This document shows positions 15,605 through 23,943 of a DNA stretch of 64,000 bases, one piece after another. The notes beneath the pieces were generated by a model. The model had not been told where the DNA came from and searched no databases. It saw only the letters and a list, made by a program, of their open reading frames with translations. Origin of the DNA: Spirosoma endbachense (GTDB lineage Bacteria; Bacteroidota; Bacteroidia; Cytophagales; Spirosomataceae); NCBI RefSeq assembly GCF_010233585.1, contig NZ_CP045997.1, forward strand, positions 3,745,779 to 3,809,778, in the 5' to 3' direction. The first letter of the stretch is position 1. Each line of letters opens with the position of its first letter. Position numbers and translations under genes: made by a program.

Positions 15605-17293
15605 CTACAGTTCCCAAATGACACGCACCACTTTGCCGTGCACACCGATAGTCTGAAAAAATTCCAGCCAGTGAAGCTGTTGTGGACCCAGATGGTCAGT
15701 GGGCGATTTTACTTCAACGAAATCATATTGCCCCTGTTCATTCCAGACCAGTAGGTCCGGAAAACCGCGCGTATGTTCACGAACGTTACGGGCCATCTCA
15801 AGTAAAATCAGTCTGAGCTGGTCAACATCGAGCAAATCGATCATCCGTTTTACCAGCGTCATGAGTTCATCGGACCAATCAACCAATACATTGGTAATGC
15901 CATATTTAGCGTTGAACATTCGGCCCGTATGCCGTCGCCAATCGTCTTTTGTTTCGAGTTCCCAGAGTCGTTTTTTTAGCAGATCCTCCCGCTTGAGGTA
16001 AAAGTCAGGAAGATAAAAATCGGACGGAGCCCGTTGCAGCGGGTGGTGAATAGCCTGCACATTGGCATCGTAAATGATGTCCCAGAAGACAAGTCCGAAC
16101 AGTCCGCGCCAGGGATAATTTTCGGTAAAAGCCGCGTCGTAGCCCTGTTCCAGATAATCATTCATCACCCCCGCTTCGACATGATGCCGGTAGGCGGCCG
16201 GAATATTCACACTTTCGGCATCGGACAAGAAACGGGTTGTTGCTTTACGCGTACGTTTCTTTTCGCCGACACCCAGAATTTTATTGCGGAAGTCAGTGGC
16301 AAAGTAGCGTTCTTCTGCATTCAGCGGACTGACGGCAATTTCGTCGCAGAGGGCCAAAGCTTCATCAATGGAGCCATTTTTGAATAACAACCGTACTCGT
16401 CGTTCCCGAGCCGGTACGTGGTCGGAGAGTTCATAAACGGCGAGTGCCTGTTCCGGCAATTTCTGCCGTTCCAGATAACCGCCCACGCGAACAATGAGCT
16501 TCTGATAGCCAGGAACAGCTATTTTGGTTAGTTCAGGCCGGGTTTCATTCCAATTCAGAAACCAGTTATAAATATCTTCTGCGGGCGTTTCGGACTGTTT
16601 AAGCTCGTAAAACTCTTCGTAGGTCAGTGAAATCAGTAACTTATCCTCAACTTCTTTACGCGTTCGAAAACGAGCCGTTAGCTTACTTTCATCATATCGT
16701 TCAAAATTGACCATACCCAGATCACGCACCACAAACTCGGTCATATTGCCACTCCTGTTGCCAAAAAACAGGTATTTAACCATCATACCTTCGGCCTCAA
16801 AGTTCATCTTAACGACCGTTTCGTGCGTAGTCAGGCCACCGACAATTTCGCCAAAATCGAGCTCGCGCAGGGCATATCGCACAACGCCATCTTTCTTTTC
16901 TTTACCCAGTGGCTTAATTTCTTCCGGCTCCAGTGGTAGAAGTTCAAGCAGCTCGGGTTTAGTAAAAACATCCAGTACAGCCTCACCCCTATTGCTATGA
17001 TGAGCCGCCAGTCGTTCGATAAATCCAGCGGTTATTAATTCACCAACAGCCGCCGGTAGGTCATTTATTTCGTTATACTGTAGCTTGTTAATACGAAAAA
17101 AGAGTCCTTTGCGGTTGCTGAATCGGACATAAAGGCACTGGGCATCGATACTTAAGGCGTCGAACCGCCGTACGAAATCCCACTCGGCCTCGTTTAATAA
17201 GCTGCCATACAGGCGTTTGACAAAATCCAGCACGTAGCGGAAATTGTCGAGGTAATACCGGGGCGTAAGAATAACTTTCTGGCGTCCAACCAT
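15605..17293 (-). CDS. FAN1-like structure-specific nuclease with VRR-NUC domain
   Basis: A 562-residue protein from the ATG at 17293 (a TTG 39 bp upstream is in frame but unlikely). The C-terminal 50 residues form the VRR-NUC PD-(D/E)xK nuclease: PDLLVW gives the metal-binding Asp, FVEVKSP the Glu and Lys, and QQLHWLEF the conserved Gln and Trp. The long N-terminal part with helical, SAP-like and TPR-like segments and the overall length agree with bacterial FAN1 (Fanconi-associated nuclease 1) homologues of about 560 residues. It is therefore more than a stand-alone VRR-NUC protein. Eukaryotic and Pseudomonas FAN1 cut 5' flaps and help unhook interstrand crosslinks. The role here is inferred from homology. 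It is divergent from the DUF2157 gene. Confidence 0.85.
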   Translation of the reverse strand: MVGRQKVILTPRYYLDNFRYVLDFVKRLYGSLLNEAEWDFVRRFDALSIDAQCLYVRFSNRKGLFFRINKLQYNEINDLPAAVGELITAGFIERLAAHHSNRGEAVLDVFTKPELLELLPLEPEEIKPLGKEKKDGVVRYALRELDFGEIVGGLTTHETVVKMNFEAEGMMVKYLFFGNRSGNMTEFVVRDLGMVNFERYDESKLTARFRTRKEVEDKLLISLTYEEFYELKQSETPAEDIYNWFLNWNETRPELTKIAVPGYQKLIVRVGGYLERQKLPEQALAVYELSDHVPARERRVRLLFKNGSIDEALALCDEIAVSPLNAEERYFATDFRNKILGVGEKKRTRKATTRFLSDAESVNIPAAYRHHVEAGVMNDYLEQGYDAAFTENYPWRGLFGLVFWDIIYDANVQAIHHPLQRAPSDFYLPDFYLKREDLLKKRLWELETKDDWRRHTGRMFNAKYGITNVLVDWSDELMTLVKRMIDLLDVDQLRLILLEMARNVREHTRGFPDLLVWNEQGQYDFVEVKSPTDHLGPQQLHWLEFFQTIGVHGKVVRVIWEL

Positions 17294-17390
17294 CTGTCTT
17301 ATGGTGATGCACGTTTCCGTGGAAACCCGCAATAATTAGTCAATACCGTGGGTTTTCACCCGTATTATAAGAACAAAAAAACAGTCATTT

Positions 17391-18362
17391 ATGTCCCCAG
17401 CTGACGTTCTTAACGAGTTAGAGAAACAAGGTATTTTGCTAACCGGGCAGCAAGATAAAATCAGTGATTATGAGCAGAAACGACCATTCTCATTGCACTG
17501 GGAATTGCGTTCATTGCTTTATGTTGGCATTTTGCTGCTAAGCTCGGGCCTTGGCCTGCTCGTCTATGACAACTTCGACCAGATAGGGCATGGTGCCCTG
17601 CTCACAGCTATGGCAATTGCCTGCACAGCCTGTTTTCTGTTTGCCTGGCGATTCCGGCCCGAATGGACAGTGGCTCAGGCAAAGAACCGTTCGCCCTACG
17701 GCGATTATGCGCTTCTGCTGGCCTGCCTGTTGTTTCTGACACTCGAAGGGTATGCGCAGTATCAATATACCATTTTCGGTACGCGTTATGGCCTGGTCAC
17801 ACTGCTTCCGGCCCTGCTGTTTTTGCCGCTGGCCTATCGCTTCGACCATCGGGGAGTGTTAAGCATGGCTCTTGCCGCGCTTATTTCGTGGGTGGGCGTT
17901 ACAGTACGCCCCCTTGAGCTGTATTTCAAAACTAACTTTTTTGATCGCGAAACTGTCTTTTCGGCGATTGCTCTGGCGCTTGTACTCATCGGGGTGTCAT
18001 TTGGTTTAGAGCGCCAGCGTATCAAACCTCATTTTGCCTATACCTATCTGACCATTGCGGGTAATTTGCTGCTGATTGCCCTATTAGGTGGGTTATTCAA
18101 TTTCGAGGAGTTACACCTTTGGTTTGCGTTGGGTCTCGCGGGGGCCTGTATCATCCTCGATCAATACGCCAGGCGTACCAAGTCGTTTGTGTTTCTGCTC
18201 ATGAGCGCGGTATACGGCTACATTGGCGTCACGTATTTATTCTTCCATTATATCAGTCCCCAAAACTGGGATGATGGTTTGTATTACTGGTATTTCATTC
18301 TGACAGGCATTGCGCTGGTAGCCTACCTGATGAGTCAGATTCCTAAACGAAGTAACGCATGA
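17391..18362 (+). CDS. DUF2157 domain membrane protein
   Basis: A 323-residue integral membrane protein. A cytosolic N-terminus of about 42 residues (DVLNELEKQGILLTGQQDKI) precedes about nine hydrophobic segments. The first carries the motif LYVGILLLSSGLGLLVYDN characteristic of DUF2157. Function of the family is unknown. The stop codon overlaps the start codon of the next gene (ATGA), so the two membrane proteins are translationally coupled and probably act together. Confidence 0.82.
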   Translation: MSPADVLNELEKQGILLTGQQDKISDYEQKRPFSLHWELRSLLYVGILLLSSGLGLLVYDNFDQIGHGALLTAMAIACTACFLFAWRFRPEWTVAQAKNRSPYGDYALLLACLLFLTLEGYAQYQYTIFGTRYGLVTLLPALLFLPLAYRFDHRGVLSMALAALISWVGVTVRPLELYFKTNFFDRETVFSAIALALVLIGVSFGLERQRIKPHFAYTYLTIAGNLLLIALLGGLFNFEELHLWFALGLAGACIILDQYARRTKSFVFLLMSAVYGYIGVTYLFFHYISPQNWDDGLYYWYFILTGIALVAYLMSQIPKRSNA

Positions 18363-19546
18363 AAGCCTATAACGAAGCGTGGATTTATAACCGCACCATA
18401 ATCGATCAGGCCGAACGCTGGTATCGCAAACGCATGTTGTCTGATAAACAGATAGCCGCGGTTCGAAAGGCCTATCCCGTCGATTTCCGCCAGACAAATG
18501 CTTTTATCGAAATCGGACTGTTCTTATTTACAACCGTCGCCATTTTAGGTAGTTATTTATTGCCCGCCAGTTTTTTCTCGATGTTGCTGAACAATCAGAC
18601 CGTTTATGGTGTGTTTAATATCGCTTTCGGCATCGTAGTGGGCATTGTCGGGCATCAACTCATCAATAAGCGTTCCCTCTATCGAAATGGAATCGATAAC
18701 GCCTTTGTGGTTACGTTAGCCGGATTTCTGGCATTTGGGTTTAACCAGTTGCTGCCAAATGGCTTATCCATCTCAGCGCATTGTTTGCTGACCTTACCCC
18801 TGCTGCTAACTGTGTTGTGGTACTATGGCGACACACTGATTGCATTCTTTACACTGGCTACCTTCTACACCTTTGTCTTCGACGGCCTGTTGCCATTTAG
18901 TTGGGGAAGAGGAGCCCTGCCTTTTGTGATGATGGCCGTATCGGGGCTATTGTATTTTCTGGCCCGAAACCCAAACCTGCTCTGGTCGAAGTCGCCCATT
19001 CGCGACGCCTACTATGCCGACCCTCAGAATCTGGTTCAATGGATTACGCTACTTGTTTTAGCGGCCAGTGGAAATTATTTCGTGGTGCGTGAATTAAACG
19101 GTCTTCTCCTGAAACCTAGCCCAACCCATGCGCCGGAAATCGACCTGCCTTTCCTGTTCTGGGCGCTAACCTTTGCCATTCCGATCACGTATTTGTGGCA
19201 GGGCCTGCAGAAGAAAGATCGAATGCTGCTAATTCTTGGTGTATTGGGCCTGATTGCAGGCGTCATGACGTTTCATGAGTATTTTGCGCTTGTTCCGCTC
19301 AATATGGCCCTAACAATTGGCGGACTCACCCTGATCGGGCTTGCGGTGCTTGGTATCCGTTTCTTCCGTGAACCTAAAAATGGGTTTACCGATGTGCCGG
19401 ACGATGATTCACCGGACGAATTTTTTGTCAATACGGAGGCTCTAACGGCGATTCAGGCCACGGCCAATACGCATCACAACACAAATGATGAGGTTCGATT
19501 TGGGGGAGGATCGTTTGGCGGAGCAGGAAGCGAGGGGAAGTATTGA
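18359..19546 (+). CDS. Polytopic membrane protein, partner of DUF2157 protein
   Basis: A 395-residue membrane protein with about ten hydrophobic segments. It has a basic N-terminal cytosolic section (AERWYRKRMLSDKQIAAVRK) and an acidic, then glycine-rich C-terminal tail (DVPDDDSPDEFF, then GGGSFGGAGSEGKY). The N-terminal layout (short helix, then a leucine-rich first membrane pair) parallels the upstream DUF2157 protein, which suggests an old duplication, but I cannot assign a named family with certainty. Function unknown. It overlaps the upstream gene by 4 bp and is followed by pgk after 70 bp. Confidence 0.75.
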   Translation: MKAYNEAWIYNRTIIDQAERWYRKRMLSDKQIAAVRKAYPVDFRQTNAFIEIGLFLFTTVAILGSYLLPASFFSMLLNNQTVYGVFNIAFGIVVGIVGHQLINKRSLYRNGIDNAFVVTLAGFLAFGFNQLLPNGLSISAHCLLTLPLLLTVLWYYGDTLIAFFTLATFYTFVFDGLLPFSWGRGALPFVMMAVSGLLYFLARNPNLLWSKSPIRDAYYADPQNLVQWITLLVLAASGNYFVVRELNGLLLKPSPTHAPEIDLPFLFWALTFAIPITYLWQGLQKKDRMLLILGVLGLIAGVMTFHEYFALVPLNMALTIGGLTLIGLAVLGIRFFREPKNGFTDVPDDDSPDEFFVNTEALTAIQATANTHHNTNDEVRFGGGSFGGAGSEGKY

Positions 19547-19616
19547 TATATCCTGCCTGCTTCTGCCGAAAAACCGCTAAGTTTGGCCCCGCAAACCAAC
19601 GACCATACGCAGTCGC

Positions 19617-20804
19617 ATGAAAACCGTAGATTCTTATAACTTCGCTGGTAAGAAAGCCCTCGTTCGGGTAGACTTCAACGTTCCGCTCGATAAAGAGTTC
19701 AACATCACTGACGATACTCGCATCAAAGCGACGATACCAACTGTCCTGAAAATTGTGAATGACGGTGGGTCCGCTATCCTGATGTCGCACCTTGGTCGGC
19801 CGAAGGGTGGCCCTGAAGAAAAATATTCACTCAAACATTTGTTGCCAGCGCTGAAAGAAGCGTTCGGTCGCGATGTAAAATTTGCTGATGATTGCATTGG
19901 TCAGTCAGCTACCGATCTGGCGGCCAGCCTTCGACCCGGCGAAATTCTTCTGCTCGAAAACCTGCGTTTTTATAAGGAGGAAGAAAAAGGTGATGTTGCG
20001 TTCGCCGAAAAACTGTCGAAACTCGGCGATGTCTGGGTGAACGATGCCTTCGGAACCGCTCACCGCGCTCACGCCAGTACGGCGGTTATGGGCCAGTTTT
20101 TCGAAGATCGCATAGCCGGTTATGTGATGAAGGCGGAGCTGGATAATGCCAAAAAGATTCTGGATGAAGCCGAACGGCCTTTCACGGCAATTATGGGCGG
20201 AGCCAAGATTTCTGATAAAATCCTGATTATCGAAAAACTCCTCGACAATGTCGATAATCTCATCATTGGCGGGGGTATGACCTACACCTTCACCAAAGCG
20301 CAGGGTGGTCAGATCGGCAAATCGCTGCTCGAAGCCGATAAGCAGGAGTTGGCGCTTGAATTGCTCAAAAAAGCAGAAGAAAAGGGTGTAAAGATTTATA
20401 TGCCGGTCGACAATGTTTGCGCAGATAGTTTTTCAAACGATGCGAACCGCCAAACGGTAGCTACTGGCTTTATTCCCGATGGATGGGAAGGATTGGACAT
20501 TGGCCCTGAGAGCGTTAAGTTATTTACGGACGTTGTTCTAAACTCGAAAACCATTCTCTGGAACGGCCCGATGGGCGTGTTCGAATTTCCAAATTTCGCC
20601 ATTGGCACCGATGCCATCGCCAAAGCCGTTGTGAAAGCGACTGAAGAAAACGGTGCGTTCTCACTCATCGGTGGTGGTGATTCAGCTTCTGCGGTTAATC
20701 AGGCTGGCTACGGCGACCGGGTTAGCTACGTATCGACTGGTGGCGGTGCGCTTCTGGAATATATGGAAGGTAAAGTGCTGCCGGGAGTAGCCGCGCTGGA
20801 GTAG
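19617..20804 (+). CDS. pgk: Phosphoglycerate kinase
   Basis: Glycolytic enzyme that transfers phosphate between 1,3-bisphosphoglycerate and ADP. 395 residues, full length for bacterial PGK. The N-domain substrate motifs [10 protein letters not shown] and [10 protein letters not shown] are near the start. [13 protein letters not shown], the C-domain GGAKISDKI, the nucleotide-binding GPMGVFE and the C-terminal [11 protein letters not shown] are all present. It starts 70 bp downstream of the membrane-protein pair and ends before a strong terminator at 20847-20888, so it may be expressed alone. Confidence 0.98.
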   Translation: MKTVDSYNFAGKKALVRVDFNVPLDKEFNITDDTRIKATIPTVLKIVNDGGSAILMSHLGRPKGGPEEKYSLKHLLPALKEAFGRDVKFADDCIGQSATDLAASLRPGEILLLENLRFYKEEEKGDVAFAEKLSKLGDVWVNDAFGTAHRAHASTAVMGQFFEDRIAGYVMKAELDNAKKILDEAERPFTAIMGGAKISDKILIIEKLLDNVDNLIIGGGMTYTFTKAQGGQIGKSLLEADKQELALELLKKAEEKGVKIYMPVDNVCADSFSNDANRQTVATGFIPDGWEGLDIGPESVKLFTDVVLNSKTILWNGPMGVFEFPNFAIGTDAIAKAVVKATEENGAFSLIGGGDSASAVNQAGYGDRVSYVSTGGGALLEYMEGKVLPGVAALE

Positions 20805-20846
20805 ACTCAGGCAACCTAGCCAAAAACGTTTGCTATATCCTGGAGC

Positions 20847-20888
20847 CCACCGATCGTTTCCAACCGACACGATCGGTGGATTTTTTTT
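20847..20888 (+). terminator. Intrinsic terminator of pgk
   Basis: CCACCGATCG (20847-20856) pairs with CGATCGGTGG (20870-20879) across a 13-nt loop and is followed by a run of eight T. This is a textbook rho-independent terminator for the rightward pgk transcript. Confidence 0.92.
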
Positions 20889-20924
20889 GACTGATGAGCC
20901 TATGACTACCAGTCATTGTGCGGT

Positions 20925-21656
20925 TTACAGGGCTAAAACGACAAACTCCACCCGCCGATTCTGTCGTTTGTTTTCTTCCGAATCGTTCGGTGCGGCCGGT
21001 CGTGTATCGCCATATCCATTGGCTCGCAGGCGGCTTTCGGCAATGCCCTTTCTGGCCAGATAACTTCGAATAACTTTCGCCCGGTTCTCGGAAAGTAAGA
21101 CGTTTAAGCGTCGGTCGCCACCATTGTCGGTATGTCCCGCAATTTCAATGACGAGCTTGGGGGTAGTGATAAGCGTTTTTACCAGTTTGTTCAACTGTGG
21201 ATACGACTCTGACTTCGGTACATAACTACCCTGATCAAAATAAACATTATCGAGCCGAAAAGCCTGATTAACCTGTAAATCCCTGAATATGCTATCGGCT
21301 TTGGGATCTTCCTTGTCAAGTCGGACAGCATAGCCATAATTGGGGCAGGTATCGCATGAGATAACCATTACCTCTTCCGATTCATAATAGCCGGGTGTTT
21401 TTGTGATTACGGTCAACGTATCGCTGCCAGTCAGGACAAATGCATACGGATGACCGAGCTGACTTTGCCCATCAAATTTCCGTTTCGCCCGTTTTGCGTG
21501 TATCGTGAATCTGGCCGGAAGCTCTTCCGACGTCTTTCCGTCTATAGCATTAATTGTAAACAACGTCTTTTGCTGTTTAACGGGTGTTTTTTGCTGCTGA
21601 CTGTAACCAACTGTAGCAATTGCCAGATGGACGAATAGAATGAGCAGGGCGCGCAT
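20925..21656 (-). CDS. OmpA-family protein with peptidoglycan-binding domain
   Basis: A 243-residue exported protein with a signal peptide (MRALLILFVHLAIATVGYS). A beta-rich central part of about 100 residues contains a CDTCPNYG cysteine pair. The C-terminal OmpA-like domain shows VIEIAGHTDNGG, LSENRAKVIRSYL and ANGYGDTRP followed by NRRVEFVV. The Asp of HTDN and the Arg of NRRVEF bind diaminopimelate of peptidoglycan. No membrane beta-barrel is evident, so it is likely a periplasmic tether. It is convergent with pgk. Confidence 0.88.
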   Translation of the reverse strand: MRALLILFVHLAIATVGYSQQQKTPVKQQKTLFTINAIDGKTSEELPARFTIHAKRAKRKFDGQSQLGHPYAFVLTGSDTLTVITKTPGYYESEEVMVISCDTCPNYGYAVRLDKEDPKADSIFRDLQVNQAFRLDNVYFDQGSYVPKSESYPQLNKLVKTLITTPKLVIEIAGHTDNGGDRRLNVLLSENRAKVIRSYLARKGIAESRLRANGYGDTRPAAPNDSEENKRQNRRVEFVVLAL

Positions 21657-21776
21657 GGTCGTGTGATTTATAAACCAGACTAACCCTACTGCAAAATAAG
21701 TGCCGTTTTAAAGCGCATTGGTTTCTTTACTTCGTGTGCGTCTGTAAATCAGGCGCATCATGCGCTCATAATAGCT

Positions 21777-21818
21777 CAATGTCCCCTGCCTGCCGTTTCA
21801 GGAAGACCGGGGACATTG
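21777..21818. repeat. Hairpin downstream of the DUF4440-like gene
   Basis: CAATGTCCCC (21777-21786) pairs with GGGGACATTG (21809-21818), a 10-bp perfect stem with a 22-nt loop. It lies about 100 bp past the stop codon of the leftward DUF4440-like gene. No T run follows on the reverse strand, so its role as a terminator is uncertain. Confidence 0.4.
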
Positions 21819-21920
21819 GTATGTCAGGTGCCTAATGGATCGAAATATCGACACCTGAATGGTATGAGCAGACTCATTGTGAGCCTTTCAGGTTGCTTCT
21901 GAACTATCTGATCGTAGTTA

Positions 21921-22355
21921 CTAAATTTTTACGGCTTGCCGGGCCAGTAATTTCCAATCACCTTTCTGTTTGACCCATACTAACAGCACGGCCAGCTTAA
22001 CTTGCCCGGCCTGTCCCTGGTTATTGGTTTCGCCAGATAGTTTATGGCGCACCAGAGCGGTATTCTCCGTAACCGAAATTGTCTGATCGGCCAGTTCAAT
22101 TGTTTTAAAATCAGATGCACCGCTGATGAGCGCTTCCATAAAGGCAGCCTTATCTTCAATTTTTCCATTCGAGTGCCCATAGCTGAGCTGGGTTGCGGCA
22201 ATAGCGTCCAAACCTGCTTTGTCGGGATCAATCATCAGCTTACGAAGCTTTTCAACGGCCTGAGCCACTGCCTGATCCTGATTTTGGGCGATGCTTTCAA
22301 CGGAGATCATCGTGCACAGAGCAACGAGCAAAAACAACAATTTTTTAGCGTACAT
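21921..22355 (-). CDS. Exported DUF4440/NTF2-like protein
   Basis: A 144-residue protein with a signal peptide (MYAKKLLFLLVALCTMISV, cleaved near SIAQ) and a single NTF2-like domain of the DUF4440/SnoaL-like type. Segments seen are LRKLMIDPDKAGLDAIAA, SYGHSNGKIEDKAAFMEAL and, near the end, VLLVWVKQKGDWKLLARQ, which is the usual family signature. These small cone-shaped proteins bind ligands or act as isomerases. The ligand here is unknown. It stands alone with terminator-like hairpins on both sides. Confidence 0.85.
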   Translation of the reverse strand: MYAKKLLFLLVALCTMISVESIAQNQDQAVAQAVEKLRKLMIDPDKAGLDAIAATQLSYGHSNGKIEDKAAFMEALISGASDFKTIELADQTISVTENTALVRHKLSGETNNQGQAGQVKLAVLLVWVKQKGDWKLLARQAVKI

Positions 22356-22456
22356 CTTTCTTGCGTTTTAAATGTATGAACCCCGACGGATTGGAAATCG
22401 GAAGGTTTCAGCGCTAAAAGTCAGTTCGCCTTTATTGTTTACTTACGTTGAACGCT

Positions 22457-22530
22457 ATTGGTTCGTTCCGGTTGGCTAGTGGATACGTTTTCCTTTAACG
22501 CTCCCTCCTACCCAACCGGAACGAACCAAT
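22457..22530 (-). terminator. Long stem-loop after SusD pair 2
   Basis: A 19-bp perfect stem (22457-22475 with 22512-22530; sequence ATTGGTTCGTTCCGGTTGG on the left) with a 36-nt loop lies 14 bp past the SusD stop codon. It probably ends the SusC/SusD transcript, although no T run follows. The long loop is atypical for a simple terminator. Confidence 0.6.
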
Positions 22531-22544
22531 GGCCAAATTGATGC

Positions 22545-23921
22545 TTATTTATCCCACCAGACAGGCTGATAAATATCATCGACAACCGTTGCATTCAAAT
22601 TGTAGTTGCGTTCATCCTGCGATGTTGGTAAACGCAAAGGAATTGCCTTTTTCTGCGAATCCTGATTCGCTTTCAGTTGCGGAAATCCAGTTCGGCGCCA
22701 GTCGTTATAGCCTTCCGGCGATGTGAACAAGGCCACATACTTCTGGTTGATGATTTTTTGCTGGGAGATCGTACTGGCCGTTTCACTGGCTATTTTTTGC
22801 TTGAAATCGGCCGAAATATCTGATCCTGTGATCCGTTTGACCGATGCCGTAACAGCTGTGTTATAAGCCACTGCTGCTTCGGCCGCTTTTCCTAAGCGCA
22901 GTTGCGCTTCGGCCTCCATGAATTTCGCTTCGGCGTAGGTCGCGATGGGCGTAGGTGAATCTGCCGATGCAATTGCGGGCCCTGGATCAGAGGCCGCCGT
23001 GTTGTCCGATTCTTCGGGGGCCAGCCCCGAATAGCCATTGTTCTCATCTTTGGCCACCAGATACGGTAATCGCGGATCGGTATTCGTTTTCAAATAATCG
23101 ACAAAAAACTTACCCATTTTGATGTAACCCGCGCGGTTCGACAGAAAATCGTACCATTGATTGAAGCTACCGGCAATGTCGTAAAAAACGGCGTTCATAT
23201 CGGGTTGATCAGCCGACACTTTGCTCAGCGATGCCATTACCTGCGTGGCGCTACCCGTTGGGTCGAGTTGACTCAGCCGGTTTGCATACCGGGCTTTGAT
23301 GATGTAAGCGACATTGATCCAGGCTTTTACATCCCCCTTGAAGATAATGTCATCCGTGCCGGGCAGAAACTGGTTCGCCTTTTGAGGCTGGCTCAGGTCC
23401 GTAATAGCTCCATCCAATAAGGTCTGAATGCCTTTGATGACATCTTCCTGTTTATCGTATTTTGGCTGGAAATTTCCCTGCAAACCTGTAGCTGCTTCAT
23501 TAAATGGAACGTCACCCCAGAAATCCGTTGCAACACCGAAACTCAGGGCCATCAGCACCTTCGTCATCCCCGAATAATACGGGTTCCCGGTACCATATTT
23601 ATCGAGCAGGGTTCTGGTGTTAATGAGCGTACCATTATAAATCGTTGCCCATTCATTGGTGATGTCTGCTTCGGTGATGACATACTGCCCAAAGGTCTGA
23701 TACTGAAACTGGTTCCCGGCTGCCTGCTGGGCCAATACGCTGCTAATTCGCCCAAGCTGACCGCCATAAGTTGCAAATGTCGACACTTCAGCGCCCGATA
23801 ACAGCAACGCTGCGGATGCGGTTTCCGGCGAATTTGGATTAACGCCGTATTCATCAAACTGGTTTGTGCAGGAGCTGGTAGCTACGATCAACACCAGAAC
23901 CCCAAGAAATATCTTTTTCAT
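22545..23921 (-). CDS. SusD/RagB-family lipoprotein, SusD-like_2 type (pair 2)
   Basis: Surface nutrient-binding lipoprotein of 458 residues when started at the ATG at 23921 (MKKIFLGVLVLIVATSSC). The frame remains open a further 36 codons upstream into the SusC 3' end, but the type II signal peptide with cysteine 18 fixes this start. Segments seen are NPNSPETASAALLLSGAE, ITNEWATIYNGTL and FWGDVPFNEA. These fit the SusD-like_2 group, where the C-terminus contains ALFTSPEGYNDWRRTGFP. The gene begins 22 bp after the SusC stop codon. Substrate unknown. Confidence 0.92.
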   Translation of the reverse strand: MKKIFLGVLVLIVATSSCTNQFDEYGVNPNSPETASAALLLSGAEVSTFATYGGQLGRISSVLAQQAAGNQFQYQTFGQYVITEADITNEWATIYNGTLINTRTLLDKYGTGNPYYSGMTKVLMALSFGVATDFWGDVPFNEAATGLQGNFQPKYDKQEDVIKGIQTLLDGAITDLSQPQKANQFLPGTDDIIFKGDVKAWINVAYIIKARYANRLSQLDPTGSATQVMASLSKVSADQPDMNAVFYDIAGSFNQWYDFLSNRAGYIKMGKFFVDYLKTNTDPRLPYLVAKDENNGYSGLAPEESDNTAASDPGPAIASADSPTPIATYAEAKFMEAEAQLRLGKAAEAAVAYNTAVTASVKRITGSDISADFKQKIASETASTISQQKIINQKYVALFTSPEGYNDWRRTGFPQLKANQDSQKKAIPLRLPTSQDERNYNLNATVVDDIYQPVWWDK

Positions 23922-23943
23922 GTTTTGTCTGTCTTTAGGGTGA

